Below the pieces are notes generated by a model that saw only the letters and a list, made by a program, of their open reading frames with translations, had not been told where the DNA came from and did no database searches. 64,000 nucleotides of DNA from JAQIBY01 sp051747965. Its GTDB lineage: Bacteria > Bacteroidota > Bacteroidia > Bacteroidales > ML635J-15. This document shows positions 19,696-28,417 of the stretch, piece after piece. The stretch's first letter is position 1. Each line of letters opens with the position of its first letter. The DNA lies in the NCBI GenBank assembly GCA_051747965.1, contig JBNJGS010000008.1, positions 1-64,000 on the forward strand. Reading direction: 5' to 3'. A program made the position numbers and the translations under genes.

Positions 19696-21204
19696 ATGAA
19701 GATATTTAAATCAACACAAGTCAGGGAAATAGATGCTTATACCATAAAACATGAACCGATAAGCTCACCCGAATTGATGGAGAGAGCAAGTGAGCGTATG
19801 GCCTCCTGGATTGCATCCCGCTTTGATCAAAAACGCCCCGTTTTTGTTATTGCAGGTCCGGGAAACAATGGAGGGGATGGATTGGTTGTAGCCAGATTGC
19901 TCGCAACACAGGGCTTTTCTGTAACAGCCTGCCTGTTACGCTTTGCACCGGAGTTATCCCCGGATTGTCAACTGAATTTTGACAGACTGAAAAGAGAAGA
20001 TGAAGTCAGAATCATTGAAGTGCATGATGCTGAAGACCTTCCGGAAATATCCGGGCAGGCCATTGTCGCTGATGCCATTTTCGGAGCAGGACTTACACGG
20101 CCGGTGGAAGGACTAGCAGGACAGGTGATTGATAAAATAAATGAAACAACTGCCTGTACAATTGCAATTGATGCTCCATCCGGCCTGTTTGGAGAAGACA
20201 ACTCACATAACAACGGAAGCATAATAAGAGCCGATTATACGCTTGCCCTGCAGTTTCCGAACAGATCATTTTTCTTTAAGGAAAACAGAAAGTTTACAGG
20301 TGAATTTTATGTGATAGATATCGGCTTGCATCCGGACGCCATCAAAAAAACGTCTTCTGAGTGGTATATGCTGGAAGATGCCGGAATTGCGCCTCTGCTT
20401 CACAAGAGAAACAAATTTGACCATAAAGGACACTACGGGCATGCCCTGCTGATCGCCGGAAGCTATGGAAAGATGGGTGCAGCAGTACTTGCGTCAAAGG
20501 CCTGCCTGCGCGCCGGAGTGGGTTTGCTGACTGTGCATATTCCCAAAACCGCTTACACGGTAATGCAGCAAGCGGTTCCTGAAGCCATGCTTAGCATCGA
20601 TCATTCCGAACTGATTTATACAGATTGTGAGTCTGATATTGATTTTGATGCCATTGGCGTTGGACCGGGTCTTGATACCAAACACAATACCCAAAAGGCT
20701 TTGCAGGGACTGATTGAATCATCAGACAAGCCCATGGTGCTGGATGCCGATGCACTCAATATTATTTCTGAAAATAAGTCTTTGCTGGAAAAATTGCCGG
20801 CCGGTTCCATACTTACACCACATCCCAAAGAGTTCGGGCGTCTGTTTGGTCATACAGATACAGGATGGGCAGAAACCCAATTGCTAGTGAAGATGGCCGG
20901 GAAATACAATATTGTTGTGGTTCTGAAATCTGCGTTTACCCGCATTGCCACCCCTGAGGGAAAATTGTATATCAATCCCACAGGTAATCCGGGCATGGCT
21001 ACAGCCGGATCCGGTGATGTTCTGACCGGAATTGTATTATCTTTGCTTGCTCAGGGATATGAACCTGCAAATGCTGCCTGTATTGCAGTTTACATTCACG
21101 GAAAAGCCGGGGATGCTGCCAGCAGAAGATTTAGTCAGGAAGCAATGATTGCAGGCGACATCCCGAAATTTTTAGGTCAGGAATTTAAAAGTATTTTATC
21201 ATGA
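19696..21204 (+). CDS. nnr: bifunctional NAD(P)H-hydrate epimerase / ADP-dependent dehydratase
   Basis: A 502-residue cytoplasmic metabolite-repair enzyme. The N-terminal YjeF_N half (about 1-215) epimerises damaged NAD(P)H hydrate and shows the nucleotide-binding motif AGPGNNGGDGLVVARL. The C-terminal ribokinase-like half (about 225-500) dehydrates it and shows KFDHKGHYGHALLIAGSYGK, VLDADALN, LTPHPKEFGRL and NPGMATAGSGDVLTGI. Length and domain order are normal for the fused form. It is the first gene of a three-gene run: its stop overlaps the next start by 4 nt (ATGA). Confidence 0.97.
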   Translation: MKIFKSTQVREIDAYTIKHEPISSPELMERASERMASWIASRFDQKRPVFVIAGPGNNGGDGLVVARLLATQGFSVTACLLRFAPELSPDCQLNFDRLKREDEVRIIEVHDAEDLPEISGQAIVADAIFGAGLTRPVEGLAGQVIDKINETTACTIAIDAPSGLFGEDNSHNNGSIIRADYTLALQFPNRSFFFKENRKFTGEFYVIDIGLHPDAIKKTSSEWYMLEDAGIAPLLHKRNKFDHKGHYGHALLIAGSYGKMGAAVLASKACLRAGVGLLTVHIPKTAYTVMQQAVPEAMLSIDHSELIYTDCESDIDFDAIGVGPGLDTKHNTQKALQGLIESSDKPMVLDADALNIISENKSLLEKLPAGSILTPHPKEFGRLFGHTDTGWAETQLLVKMAGKYNIVVVLKSAFTRIATPEGKLYINPTGNPGMATAGSGDVLTGIVLSLLAQGYEPANAACIAVYIHGKAGDAASRRFSQEAMIAGDIPKFLGQEFKSILS

Positions 21205-22355
21205 AAAAAGTAATATTTATATTTATTGTTATCGCGATGCTTCTTGGTTCATGTCAGAGAACCTGGCATGTGGTTGATGAAAATGCCAAAAGTGAAGTTG
21301 TCAATAAGGCATTGCCATACCATCTGCCGGAAAATCAGTTACATATCAGACTTGATATTGAGCAGCATCATTTTATTCCGGGTCCGTATGCTGACTATGC
21401 ATCCGGACTACTTGGCCTGGAAGGTGTTGAAATGTCGGAAAAATATTTCTGGAATATCGCTGCAGTCAGCATTCAGGAAAGTACATTACCCGATCAGGCA
21501 CATCGGTATTTCATCGTTTCGGAAAAGGGCGGACCTGCAGTATCTTATGCAGCCGGTGGAATATTGCGTGGCATCAACCTGAAAAATCCGGCAGCCGCCA
21601 GAAGCGAAAATCAGGCGTATTTTTCAGAGCCCATTGTCAATGATCCCGCAGATTTGGCATATACCGATCTGCAGATTGACAAAAATAAATATGAAGTTAT
21701 TGATACAACATACCGTGTGATACAGCGTGATTCTGTTGTTCAGCGAATTCCTGTTTACAAATCCCGTGAGGAGGAAAAAACAGTTCTCCATAAAGCCAGG
21801 GATGCTTCCGATTTTATCATCAGAATAAGAAAAAACCGTTTTTCTCTTGAGGCCGCTTTGGAAGATCAGCAAGTTAGTGGCGTTGACATCAGGGTTATGA
21901 TAGAAAAGCTTGAAGCTCTGGAAAAATCCTATATACAATTGTTTACAGGAAAAACCGAAAGCCGGAAGTTTTCCATGTACTACACCGTCATGCCCGAGGC
22001 AGAAGCAAAAGCTCAATCCTTTGTTCTCGATTACCTGGGTGACGAAATTGCAGAGCCGGTGGACAAAAATGAGCCCGGCAAAAAACTGGAAATAATGGTA
22101 CTGCCACTTATCAATCTGGCTGAATCCGGTGCATTGCAATCCGAAAAGGAGAAGAAGCCGGCATTGATATACAGACAACCCATGCCCGTGCGTCATCAGA
22201 TTTATCTGGAAGACAAGCTAATCTATTCCGAAAACAGTTTTTGTCCTCAGATGGGCAGGATCATGGATTTGCCGGCATCAGCTGTAGATGAAAATGATGC
22301 AGTGGAAATGAATGAAAAAACCGGAGAAATTATCTCAATCGAAAAAATTGAATAG
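21201..22355 (+). CDS. DUF4831-family lipoprotein
   Basis: A 384-residue protein of a Bacteroidota family of unknown function (DUF4831-like). The start overlaps the nnr stop by 4 nt. Residues 1-18 form a lipoprotein signal with lipobox MLLGSC. Family-like features are KALPYHLPENQLHIRLDI followed by HHFIPGPYADYASGLLGLE near the N-terminus, then a helical region with VIDTTYRVIQRDS and a second half with MYYTVMPEAEAKAQSF. It is followed by a BamA/TamA-like barrel gene that starts inside its last 44 nt, so all three genes are probably translated from one transcript. The role is not known; envelope work is suggested by the lipid anchor and the neighbour. Confidence 0.8.
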   Translation: MKKVIFIFIVIAMLLGSCQRTWHVVDENAKSEVVNKALPYHLPENQLHIRLDIEQHHFIPGPYADYASGLLGLEGVEMSEKYFWNIAAVSIQESTLPDQAHRYFIVSEKGGPAVSYAAGGILRGINLKNPAAARSENQAYFSEPIVNDPADLAYTDLQIDKNKYEVIDTTYRVIQRDSVVQRIPVYKSREEEKTVLHKARDASDFIIRIRKNRFSLEAALEDQQVSGVDIRVMIEKLEALEKSYIQLFTGKTESRKFSMYYTVMPEAEAKAQSFVLDYLGDEIAEPVDKNEPGKKLEIMVLPLINLAESGALQSEKEKKPALIYRQPMPVRHQIYLEDKLIYSENSFCPQMGRIMDLPASAVDENDAVEMNEKTGEIISIEKIE

Positions 22356-24000
22356 ATTATTGCTATTATACCTGCTTGTGCTGCTGCCGGTGTTTCAGAG
22401 TGCCGCACAGACAAGATTGCATCTTGTTTATACAGATAAACCTGATTCTTTGCATGAAGAGTTTTCTGTTTCTGACAGCAGCGAAGCCAGGAGCAAATTG
22501 CTGGAAATTCAGCAGACAGACCACGACAATGCTTACTTTTTTGCCGGGTATGACAGTATTCGGCGGGTAGATGACGGAATCAAAGCGTGGTACTTCCGTG
22601 GGGAACAATTTTCATGGGATACGGCATTGCTGGCTGAACCGGAAAATGTACATCCCGGAATTGTCGATATAAACCACTTGATGAGCAGGCCACCTTCGCC
22701 TCTCAGATTAAAACACTGGATAGAAAAAACATCGGAGAGCCTGAACAGATACTATCCGCTGGCAGTGCTGAGCGTCGACTCTATTGTACCTGTACATCAG
22801 GGAAAATTGACAATTTTTTTATCCATCGAAAATGCCCATACCTTAACATTTGAGGATTTTGATATTTCCGGATTTCATGATTTTCCTAAAGAATACCTTT
22901 ATACCAGGATACATATGTTTCCTGGCGATGTTTACAGTGCATCAAAACTCGAACGCATTGAATCTGTGTTGCAGATGATGCCATTTGCAGAAGCCGGAGA
23001 AAAATGGTATGCCGAAACCACAGACAGTACTTTCATTGTCAATTTACCTTTGAAAGAAGTGCAGGCCAGTAGTTTTTCCGGTATCCTTGGCCTCCTGCCC
23101 GGAGATGAAAAGCAAAATCTATACCTGACCGGCCAGTTGGATTTAAAACTTGTGAATGTATTAAAACGTGCCGAGAGCATCGCTATGCAATGGCAGTCGC
23201 CTGATCAGGAATCCCAGGAACTTGATTTGGGTGTGGATTTTCCCTTGGTATATAAAGCGCTTGGTCTGGCCGGGAATTTTACATTGGAAAAAAAGGACAG
23301 TTCGTTTGTTAATCTTGCTCTGCATGGGGAATTGCGCTACCTGCGCGGATTGAGTACCAGCTCATTTTTCTATGAATATGAACAAAGTAATTCGCTTCTG
23401 CTCTCTGATAATCCCCTTTTTGCCAATGTGCGGTCGGATATGTTTGGCCTGGCATACAGGTACAGAAAACTGAACCATCTTGTCAATCCCTCAAAAGGTA
23501 CCGAGTTGAATTTCAGACTTTCAGCAGGAAGACGCTACGGAGATGATATGAATCCCGGTGTAAAAGGAAATCTGTCACTTGATCTGCGCCATTACCTGCC
23601 CTTCGGGAAAAACATCAGTCTGAAAACAGCCTTGAATTCACGCTACATTTTGGCAGAGGATTTGTACAGAAACGAACTGGTCAGGCTTGGGGGAATTGGC
23701 TCCATGCGTGCTTATCAGACTTCTTCATTCTGGACTTCTGCATATGCTCTGTGTTCTGCTGATTTGATATTTTATCCCGATGAAAACTCTTCTCTTTATG
23801 TTTTTGCGGAATCTGGTATCATATCAAGTGACTTTGGGGTTGCTGAAGGAACATTTTATCCTTTTGCTGGCGGTGCCGGAGTGTTGATCACTACAAACCT
23901 GGGAGGCCTTTCACTGAGTTATGGTGTTGGTCGGTCGTTTGATGCCTTTTTAGACCTGCGTCAGTCACAAATTAATATTGGATATGTAAATAATTTCTAA
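22312..24000 (+). CDS. BamA/TamA-family outer-membrane protein
   Basis: A 562-residue Omp85-type protein. The start ATG at 22312 lies within the end of the preceding gene (44-nt overlap, different frame). A signal peptide runs to about residue 33 (VFQSAAQ). A region near 160-250 looks like a POTRA domain (FDISGFHDFPKEYLYTRI, then FPGDVYSASKLERIESVL). The C-terminal half is a beta-barrel with NPSKGTELNFRLSAGRRYG and ends in INIGYVNNF, with terminal Phe. It is shorter than BamA (about 800 residues) and has few POTRA repeats, so it is not the main BamA. Omp85 proteins insert or export proteins at the outer membrane; the substrate is unknown. Confidence 0.85.
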   Translation: MKKPEKLSQSKKLNRLLLLYLLVLLPVFQSAAQTRLHLVYTDKPDSLHEEFSVSDSSEARSKLLEIQQTDHDNAYFFAGYDSIRRVDDGIKAWYFRGEQFSWDTALLAEPENVHPGIVDINHLMSRPPSPLRLKHWIEKTSESLNRYYPLAVLSVDSIVPVHQGKLTIFLSIENAHTLTFEDFDISGFHDFPKEYLYTRIHMFPGDVYSASKLERIESVLQMMPFAEAGEKWYAETTDSTFIVNLPLKEVQASSFSGILGLLPGDEKQNLYLTGQLDLKLVNVLKRAESIAMQWQSPDQESQELDLGVDFPLVYKALGLAGNFTLEKKDSSFVNLALHGELRYLRGLSTSSFFYEYEQSNSLLLSDNPLFANVRSDMFGLAYRYRKLNHLVNPSKGTELNFRLSAGRRYGDDMNPGVKGNLSLDLRHYLPFGKNISLKTALNSRYILAEDLYRNELVRLGGIGSMRAYQTSSFWTSAYALCSADLIFYPDENSSLYVFAESGIISSDFGVAEGTFYPFAGGAGVLITTNLGGLSLSYGVGRSFDAFLDLRQSQINIGYVNNF

Positions 24001-24006
24001 AAATAT

Positions 24007-24036
24007 TTTGTTTTATGTAAAAAAACATTAATATTG
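24007..24036 (+). promoter_or_regulatory. promoter of the LytS/LytTR/Hpt operon
   Basis: TTTG (24007-24010), an 18-nt spacer and TAATATTG (24029-24036) resemble the Bacteroidota promoter with one mismatch in the -7 box. Confidence 0.5.
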
Positions 24037-24122
24037 CAAAAGGTTAATGCTAATTGCATATGCAAAAGGAGTTTAGTACATGTGGTCAAACTGACAACAA
24101 AAGGTCAAAGGGTATTCATATC

Positions 24123-25088
24123 ATGAATCACCTGTTTTTCTGGTTGTCTTTTATAGCCCTGAACTTGTGGCTTAATGGGGTTTCCGGATATACTGACCTG
24201 TGGACCAGCCTTTCATTAATCTTTCTGACAGATGTACTTGCCATATTGCTTTTGGCATACGTGATTTACCCCCGCTTGTATTTTGTCAAATCACCGTTTT
24301 ATTTTTTATTGACAACTTTTTTGACGTTTTTGGTTGCATTGGGTGTTAAAATCCTTATCCTTCATTACGATACTACGATTAATTTCAATGAACTGGAAAA
24401 ATTGCCTGCCGGATTTCAGATGCAGATTGTGCTGTCTGTAGCCTATTATGCGCTTGCAATGTTGTGGGCAGCGGTAAGAATGCGGATTAAAGAGAGTAAA
24501 AGTATTTGCCGAAAGTACCAAATGCAGGAATTGAAGCATTTGAATTCACAAATGAACCCCCACATGTTATTTAATATTTTAAATAATGTACATATCCTGA
24601 TAGAAAAAAATAAAACCAGGGCACGTGATATGTTGGCCTCTTTAGCAGATGTGTTGAGATATCAGCTTTATACACAACCCGATAAAAAAGTTCTGCTACG
24701 GGATGAAATACAAAATGTTCGGGACTTGATGGATTTGTGGGTATCAAAATCCCCGGATGCAGACTATGAATTTAATGTTAAGGGAAATCCTGGTATAAAA
24801 AAAATACATCCCTTTCTTTTTCTTCCACTTGTTGAAAATGCCTGCAAATACGGCATTTCAGGCCAAAATGGTGGATTTATTGTAATAAATTTGGATATTA
24901 AAGATAATGCTATTATATTTGAAATTGAGAATGATAAAAAAAACCTATCAAAATCGAACAAGTCTAAGGGTATCGGGTTATACAATTTACATAGAAGATT
25001 GAAATTGCTATATACTGATAAATATGAGTTAAAAATTGAGAATACTGAACATAAATATAAAGTAAAATTAGTACTAACCCTAAATTAA
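24123..25088 (+). CDS. LytS/YehU-type membrane sensor histidine kinase
   Basis: A 321-residue kinase from ATG 24123, chosen because the protein then begins directly with its first membrane helix (MNHLFFWLSFIALNLW). An ATG at 24060 would add 21 polar residues and cannot be excluded. Four hydrophobic helices fill residues 1-120. The His_kinase domain has the phospho-acceptor His147 in LNSQMNPHMLFNILNNVHIL, and the ATPase part has LPLVENACKYG and KGIGLYNLHRRLKLLY. The degenerate first Gly box is usual for this family. It should phosphorylate the LytTR regulator encoded 6 nt downstream. The signal is unknown. Confidence 0.92.
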   Translation: MNHLFFWLSFIALNLWLNGVSGYTDLWTSLSLIFLTDVLAILLLAYVIYPRLYFVKSPFYFLLTTFLTFLVALGVKILILHYDTTINFNELEKLPAGFQMQIVLSVAYYALAMLWAAVRMRIKESKSICRKYQMQELKHLNSQMNPHMLFNILNNVHILIEKNKTRARDMLASLADVLRYQLYTQPDKKVLLRDEIQNVRDLMDLWVSKSPDADYEFNVKGNPGIKKIHPFLFLPLVENACKYGISGQNGGFIVINLDIKDNAIIFEIENDKKNLSKSNKSKGIGLYNLHRRLKLLYTDKYELKIENTEHKYKVKLVLTLN

Positions 25089-25094
25089 AAGAAC

Positions 25095-25805
25095 ATGAAT
25101 TGTATTGTAGTTGATGATGAACCTCTCGCAAGAGAAGGAATGAAACTAAACATTAAGGAAGTGCCTAATCTGGACCTCCTTGGAAGTTTTGAAACTGCCT
25201 TAAAGGCAAATGAATTTTTGCAGGAAAATGATGTTGACCTGATGTTTCTGGATATCGAAATGCCGGGTCTCAATGGTCTCGACTTTATCCGCAGCCTGAA
25301 ACATCCGCCCATCGTAATTGTTACCACTGCTTATCCACAGTATGCAGTTGAAGCTTACGAACTGGATGTACTGGACTACATGGTGAAGCCAATCAAAATG
25401 GACCGTTTCCTCAGAGCTGTAAACAAAGTAGAAGATGTACTCAAACTGCATGATGAGCCCTCTGCTATAGATTATAATGAAGACTTTATCTTCGTTAAAT
25501 CAGAGCGGAAATACATCAAGTTGAATTACAACGATATCTACTTTATCGAAGGACTCAAAGATTATGTTATCCTGCATGCCAACAAAGGAAAATACATGAC
25601 AGCCATGAATGTGAAAACCATACATTCACGTCTGCCGAATTCCGTATTTTTCCGTACCAGCAAATCATACATTATCAATGTGAACCACATCAACGAGATT
25701 GATGGAGATGATGTACTGATTGGAGATACCAGAATTCCTATCGGTCGCTCATACCGGGAAAAATTCCTGCAGAGATTTGTACAAAGACGTCTGGTCAGAA
25801 GGTAA
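25095..25805 (+). CDS. LytTR-family response regulator
   Basis: A 236-residue DNA-binding regulator. The receiver domain (1-120) has the acidic pair in VVDDEP, the phospho-acceptor Asp53 in FLDIEMPG and the conserved Lys in YMVKPIK. The LytTR domain (about 145-236) has DFIFVKSERKYIKLNYNDI, YFIEGLKDYVILHA and FFRTSKSYIINVNHI. It is the cognate partner of the upstream kinase (6-nt gap) and precedes an Hpt gene by 9 nt. Target sites cannot be told from the window. Confidence 0.95.
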   Translation: MNCIVVDDEPLAREGMKLNIKEVPNLDLLGSFETALKANEFLQENDVDLMFLDIEMPGLNGLDFIRSLKHPPIVIVTTAYPQYAVEAYELDVLDYMVKPIKMDRFLRAVNKVEDVLKLHDEPSAIDYNEDFIFVKSERKYIKLNYNDIYFIEGLKDYVILHANKGKYMTAMNVKTIHSRLPNSVFFRTSKSYIINVNHINEIDGDDVLIGDTRIPIGRSYREKFLQRFVQRRLVRR

Positions 25806-25814
25806 ACTCTGCTT

Positions 25815-26168
25815 ATGGATGAGAAGTATTTCAGTGTAGCTTTGTTGAACAAACGAACAGGATATGACCCGGAGGTAATGCGGGAAATGTTCGAGTATTT
25901 TTCCGATTCCTACACTGAATACTTTGATGTTTTCCAAAAGGCAATTGAAGAGGAAGACTGGAAAAGATTGTCAGAAACAGCCCATCGTGCCAAATCTTCT
26001 GTAGCCATTATGGGTATGGAAAGTATCCGGCAGGATTTTAATGAACTCGAATTGCTTGCCGAAAAAGGACAGGAAACCGGGCATTATAAGTCCAGGATAG
26101 ATGACCTGAGGAAAAGGGTAGAAATGGCTGTCAGGCAAATACAGGAATACCTTGAAACACATGCATAA
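25815..26168 (+). CDS. stand-alone Hpt (histidine phosphotransfer) protein
   Basis: A 117-residue, almost wholly helical protein of the Hpt family. The phosphorylatable His57 lies in ETAHRAKSSVAIMGM, the usual H-x-x-K-S/G context, preceded by DWKRLS. It has no membrane segment. It is the last gene of the LytS/LytTR operon and is followed by a terminator. Hpt proteins shuttle phosphate between receiver domains of hybrid kinases and regulators; LytS/LytTR pairs do not normally need one. The hybrid kinase 4.5 kb downstream (30673-33504) ends in a receiver and has no Hpt domain, so it is one possible partner, by inference only. Confidence 0.9.
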   Translation: MDEKYFSVALLNKRTGYDPEVMREMFEYFSDSYTEYFDVFQKAIEEEDWKRLSETAHRAKSSVAIMGMESIRQDFNELELLAEKGQETGHYKSRIDDLRKRVEMAVRQIQEYLETHA

Positions 26169-26170
26169 AA

Positions 26171-26198
26171 AAAACCGCCCGAAAGGCGGTTTTTTTTT
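26171..26198. terminator. bidirectional terminator after Hpt and the minus-strand operon
   Basis: A 9-bp stem AAAACCGCC/GGCGGTTTT around a 5-nt loop has T runs in both directions. It lies between the convergent Hpt gene and the lipoprotein gene ending at 26215. Confidence 0.9.
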
Positions 26199-26214
26199 GA
26201 ATTGTTTTGACTTT

Positions 26215-26754
26215 TTAAGCTTCTTCGGAATGGTCACATTCACAAACTTTGCATTTGATTGTTTCAATTTCAAAATGACTCTCATCAGCCGCTTTGTGCT
26301 GGTCATCATCAATGTGTTCATGATCTTCCTCGTCGTCTCCATGCTGATGAGCATCATCAACAAGCTTCACTTTGCCTGTTACAATTACTTTTTTGCCCAT
26401 GTTATCTTCAGGAAACTCTTCCTCGGATGTGACAATAATGACCTCTTCGCCTGAAGTACCCAGAAACATTCTTGTTCCACTGTGAACACATACGTGGGTA
26501 ACTGTACCGCATACAGAAACCTCTTCGCCGTCCATTTCCTCAGACTTTTCTTCAAACCTGGCCAATAGCTTATCGGTGGTGATGGCACCATCGCATGACT
26601 CAACTGTTTCTTCACAGCAGCCACTCGCTTTTGCTTCTTGTTCGGTTTTTTGTTCGTCAGTTTCGGACTCACTTTTTTCACTTTTTTCTCCATCCTGACA
26701 ACTCAGCATAAAGATTGCCAGAAAGGCTGCTAATACCAAAAGACTTTTTTTCAT
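26215..26754 (-). CDS. lipoprotein with OB-fold-like core and His/Cys/Asp-rich segments
   Basis: A 179-residue exported lipoprotein (signal peptide with lipobox FMLSC, Cys19). After an acidic linker there is SGCCEETVESCDG, then a segment of about 80 residues resembling an OB-fold: MDGEEVSVCGTVTHVCVH, GTRMFLGTSGEEVIIVTS, and MGKKVIVTGKVKLVDD. It continues into a His/Asp/Glu-rich stretch (DAHQHGDDEEDHEHIDDDQH) and ends IKCKVCECDHSEEA. The Cys and His clusters suggest metal binding, which is inference. It is the last gene of the FKBP-pyrBI-serpin run, 31 nt after the previous gene. No characterised family is certain; it may relate to small OB-fold lipoproteins of the DUF4920 type. Confidence 0.75.
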   Translation of the reverse strand: MKKSLLVLAAFLAIFMLSCQDGEKSEKSESETDEQKTEQEAKASGCCEETVESCDGAITTDKLLARFEEKSEEMDGEEVSVCGTVTHVCVHSGTRMFLGTSGEEVIIVTSEEEFPEDNMGKKVIVTGKVKLVDDAHQHGDDEEDHEHIDDDQHKAADESHFEIETIKCKVCECDHSEEA

Positions 26755-26785
26755 AATACTCTTTGTTTTAGATTAATGTTACAAT

Positions 26786-27220
26786 TTATTTTTCTTCTGT
26801 TTCTTCCTCTTCTTTGAGGGGTGTAACCTCGTATTTTACAAAATCCCAACTAAATTCATCAGATTTAAGCTCTTCATTGCTCAGCTTGTCGGTCTCAAAA
26901 TAAAACCCGTTTAGCTTGCCTGTTATAGCCCGGCCATCTTTGATTTCAGACTCCAGTTCACCACTCTCAAACTTGACAATATGATTGAGCATATAAGCCA
27001 GCTCAAACTCAATCTTTACATCGTAATCATTGGTGTTTTTCATTTTGAAACGGAGCTGCAGCGGGCTGGATTTTTTTAACCACTTGCTGTGTGCCCATTT
27101 GTATGATATCGCAACACCATCAATTGTGTCATATACATGCTTATAGCCAAATTGTGCCTGAGATGCTTTTCCAAACATCACGAAGCACAACAATATGATG
27201 ATAAATTTTACTTTTTTCAT
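26786..27220 (-). CDS. small exported protein, function unknown
   Basis: A 144-residue protein with a signal peptide (MKKVKFIIILLCFVMFGKAS, cleaved near QAQF). The mature part is beta-rich: GVAISYKWAHSKWLKKSSPL, then LRFKMKNTNDYDVKIEFELA, and FYFETDKLSNEEL, ending in a Glu-rich tail (KEEEETEEK). Strands around KNTNDYDVKIEFEL are reminiscent of an immunoglobulin-like fold, as found in small Bacteroidota envelope proteins. It lies 6 nt after the serpin gene, so it is very likely co-translated with it. No family name is recognised. Confidence 0.75.
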   Translation of the reverse strand: MKKVKFIIILLCFVMFGKASQAQFGYKHVYDTIDGVAISYKWAHSKWLKKSSPLQLRFKMKNTNDYDVKIEFELAYMLNHIVKFESGELESEIKDGRAITGKLNGFYFETDKLSNEELKSDEFSWDFVKYEVTPLKEEEETEEK

Positions 27221-27226
27221 AGGCTT

Positions 27227-28414
27227 TTACATTTCCGGATTCTCCACCACTCCGGCAAAGATAATATTTCCTTGCTTATGTTCTTTAATCAGAAAAACAA
27301 AAGGTTTATCAGCAATGAACTGTCGAGGTCTTTTGGCTGATTTTTCCCGCACTACCACAGCGGTTGCTGCAGCTGCTTCCGTGCCCTGTTCGTCTACTTC
27401 AATATGTGCCTGATGGATTACATCATCAATTACCAGATTGCGTTTCCCATTCATTCCGCTAAAATTTGCGTATGGGGCAAAAGGTGCGATCATTCCCAGT
27501 TGAACCAGGTCTTGCTTCAACTGATAACGTGCCTTCACCTTAAACTTTGGCATGGCAAACATGAGCTTTGTTTCTTCAAAATCAGTGCATACTGCATCAA
27601 AACCATCCTGATCAAGTAGCTTGAGAATGTCATCAACATCGGAGCTTTCGCCGGGTAGTAATATATACATGGAAGCAAGCTCATCTGTATATGGCAATCT
27701 CACTGCTTCAAAATTCTTTGTCTCTGTGAATGGCAATTCTGACTTCATGGTCATGAATTCTGTTTCAATGTCACCCTGCCTTGTATGGAAAGGATTTGTC
27801 CTCGTTTTTTCGGGATCAAACTGATATTTCCAGTCAGCATTAAAGTAAATGGCATTGATCAGCACCATTCTCGTCATTTTATCAATATTGTCTTTGTGCA
27901 GGAGGTGGCGGATCTTGTCTTCAGTTTTTGACTCCACCCACTGGTTCATCGCTTTGCGTCCTTTTTCTCTTTCTACCGTATTACGAAAATCCACATACTC
28001 TACTTTGGCATCGAAATCACTTAGTCCTCCAATAAACTCGTCCTCAAAATGAAAATCCTCCTGCGCCCAGACTGCATTGGCCCATTGAAATATCGGGGTT
28101 TTCAACTGTCTGAAATAATCCAGCATGTCCGACCAGGCTTCGTGATTTTTTTTGCGTGAAAAGTGGAAATTCATACTTTTCCCAATATCCCATTTTGTAC
28201 GCCAGGCAGCGCCATCATATGTCATTGCCATAGCCGTGCTGATGGAAAAAGGGCTGAAAGCCTGGTTTTCTCCTGCTGCATAAATTTCCTGCATGAGCTC
28301 GAAACAAAAGGCATTGTTGCCTTCTGCAGCCTGTTCTATGGCCTTGTCCTGAGCGGTAGCACCAAAAGAGCCGAGTAAAAACAGCAGTGCCAGATGTAAA
28401 CCAGTTTCTTTCAT
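27227..28414 (-). CDS. serpin (serine protease inhibitor), exported
   Basis: A 395-residue full-length serpin with a signal peptide (cleaved near GATAQ, residue 22), so it acts outside the cytoplasm. Serpin signatures are FSPFSISTAMAMTYDGA, LINAIYFNADWKYQFDP, FMTMKSELPFTETKNF and FIADKPFVFLIKEH. The reactive loop has an inhibitory-type hinge, GTEAAAATAVVV (344-355), with small residues at P15-P8. Counting from it gives P1 Lys358 and P1' Ser359, which predicts inhibition of trypsin- or lysyl-endopeptidase-type proteases. The gene sits 3 nt after pyrI in a tight operon. Protection of the cell from its own or foreign proteases is the usual proposal; the target is inference. Confidence 0.95.
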   Translation of the reverse strand: MKETGLHLALLFLLGSFGATAQDKAIEQAAEGNNAFCFELMQEIYAAGENQAFSPFSISTAMAMTYDGAAWRTKWDIGKSMNFHFSRKKNHEAWSDMLDYFRQLKTPIFQWANAVWAQEDFHFEDEFIGGLSDFDAKVEYVDFRNTVEREKGRKAMNQWVESKTEDKIRHLLHKDNIDKMTRMVLINAIYFNADWKYQFDPEKTRTNPFHTRQGDIETEFMTMKSELPFTETKNFEAVRLPYTDELASMYILLPGESSDVDDILKLLDQDGFDAVCTDFEETKLMFAMPKFKVKARYQLKQDLVQLGMIAPFAPYANFSGMNGKRNLVIDDVIHQAHIEVDEQGTEAAAATAVVVREKSAKRPRQFIADKPFVFLIKEHKQGNIIFAGVVENPEM

Positions 28415-28417
28415 AAT

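Noticed and set aside
22312..24000. Main BamA of the outer-membrane assembly machine
   Set aside because: Too short, with room for only one or two POTRA domains, and without the usual neighbours; called BamA/TamA-like only.
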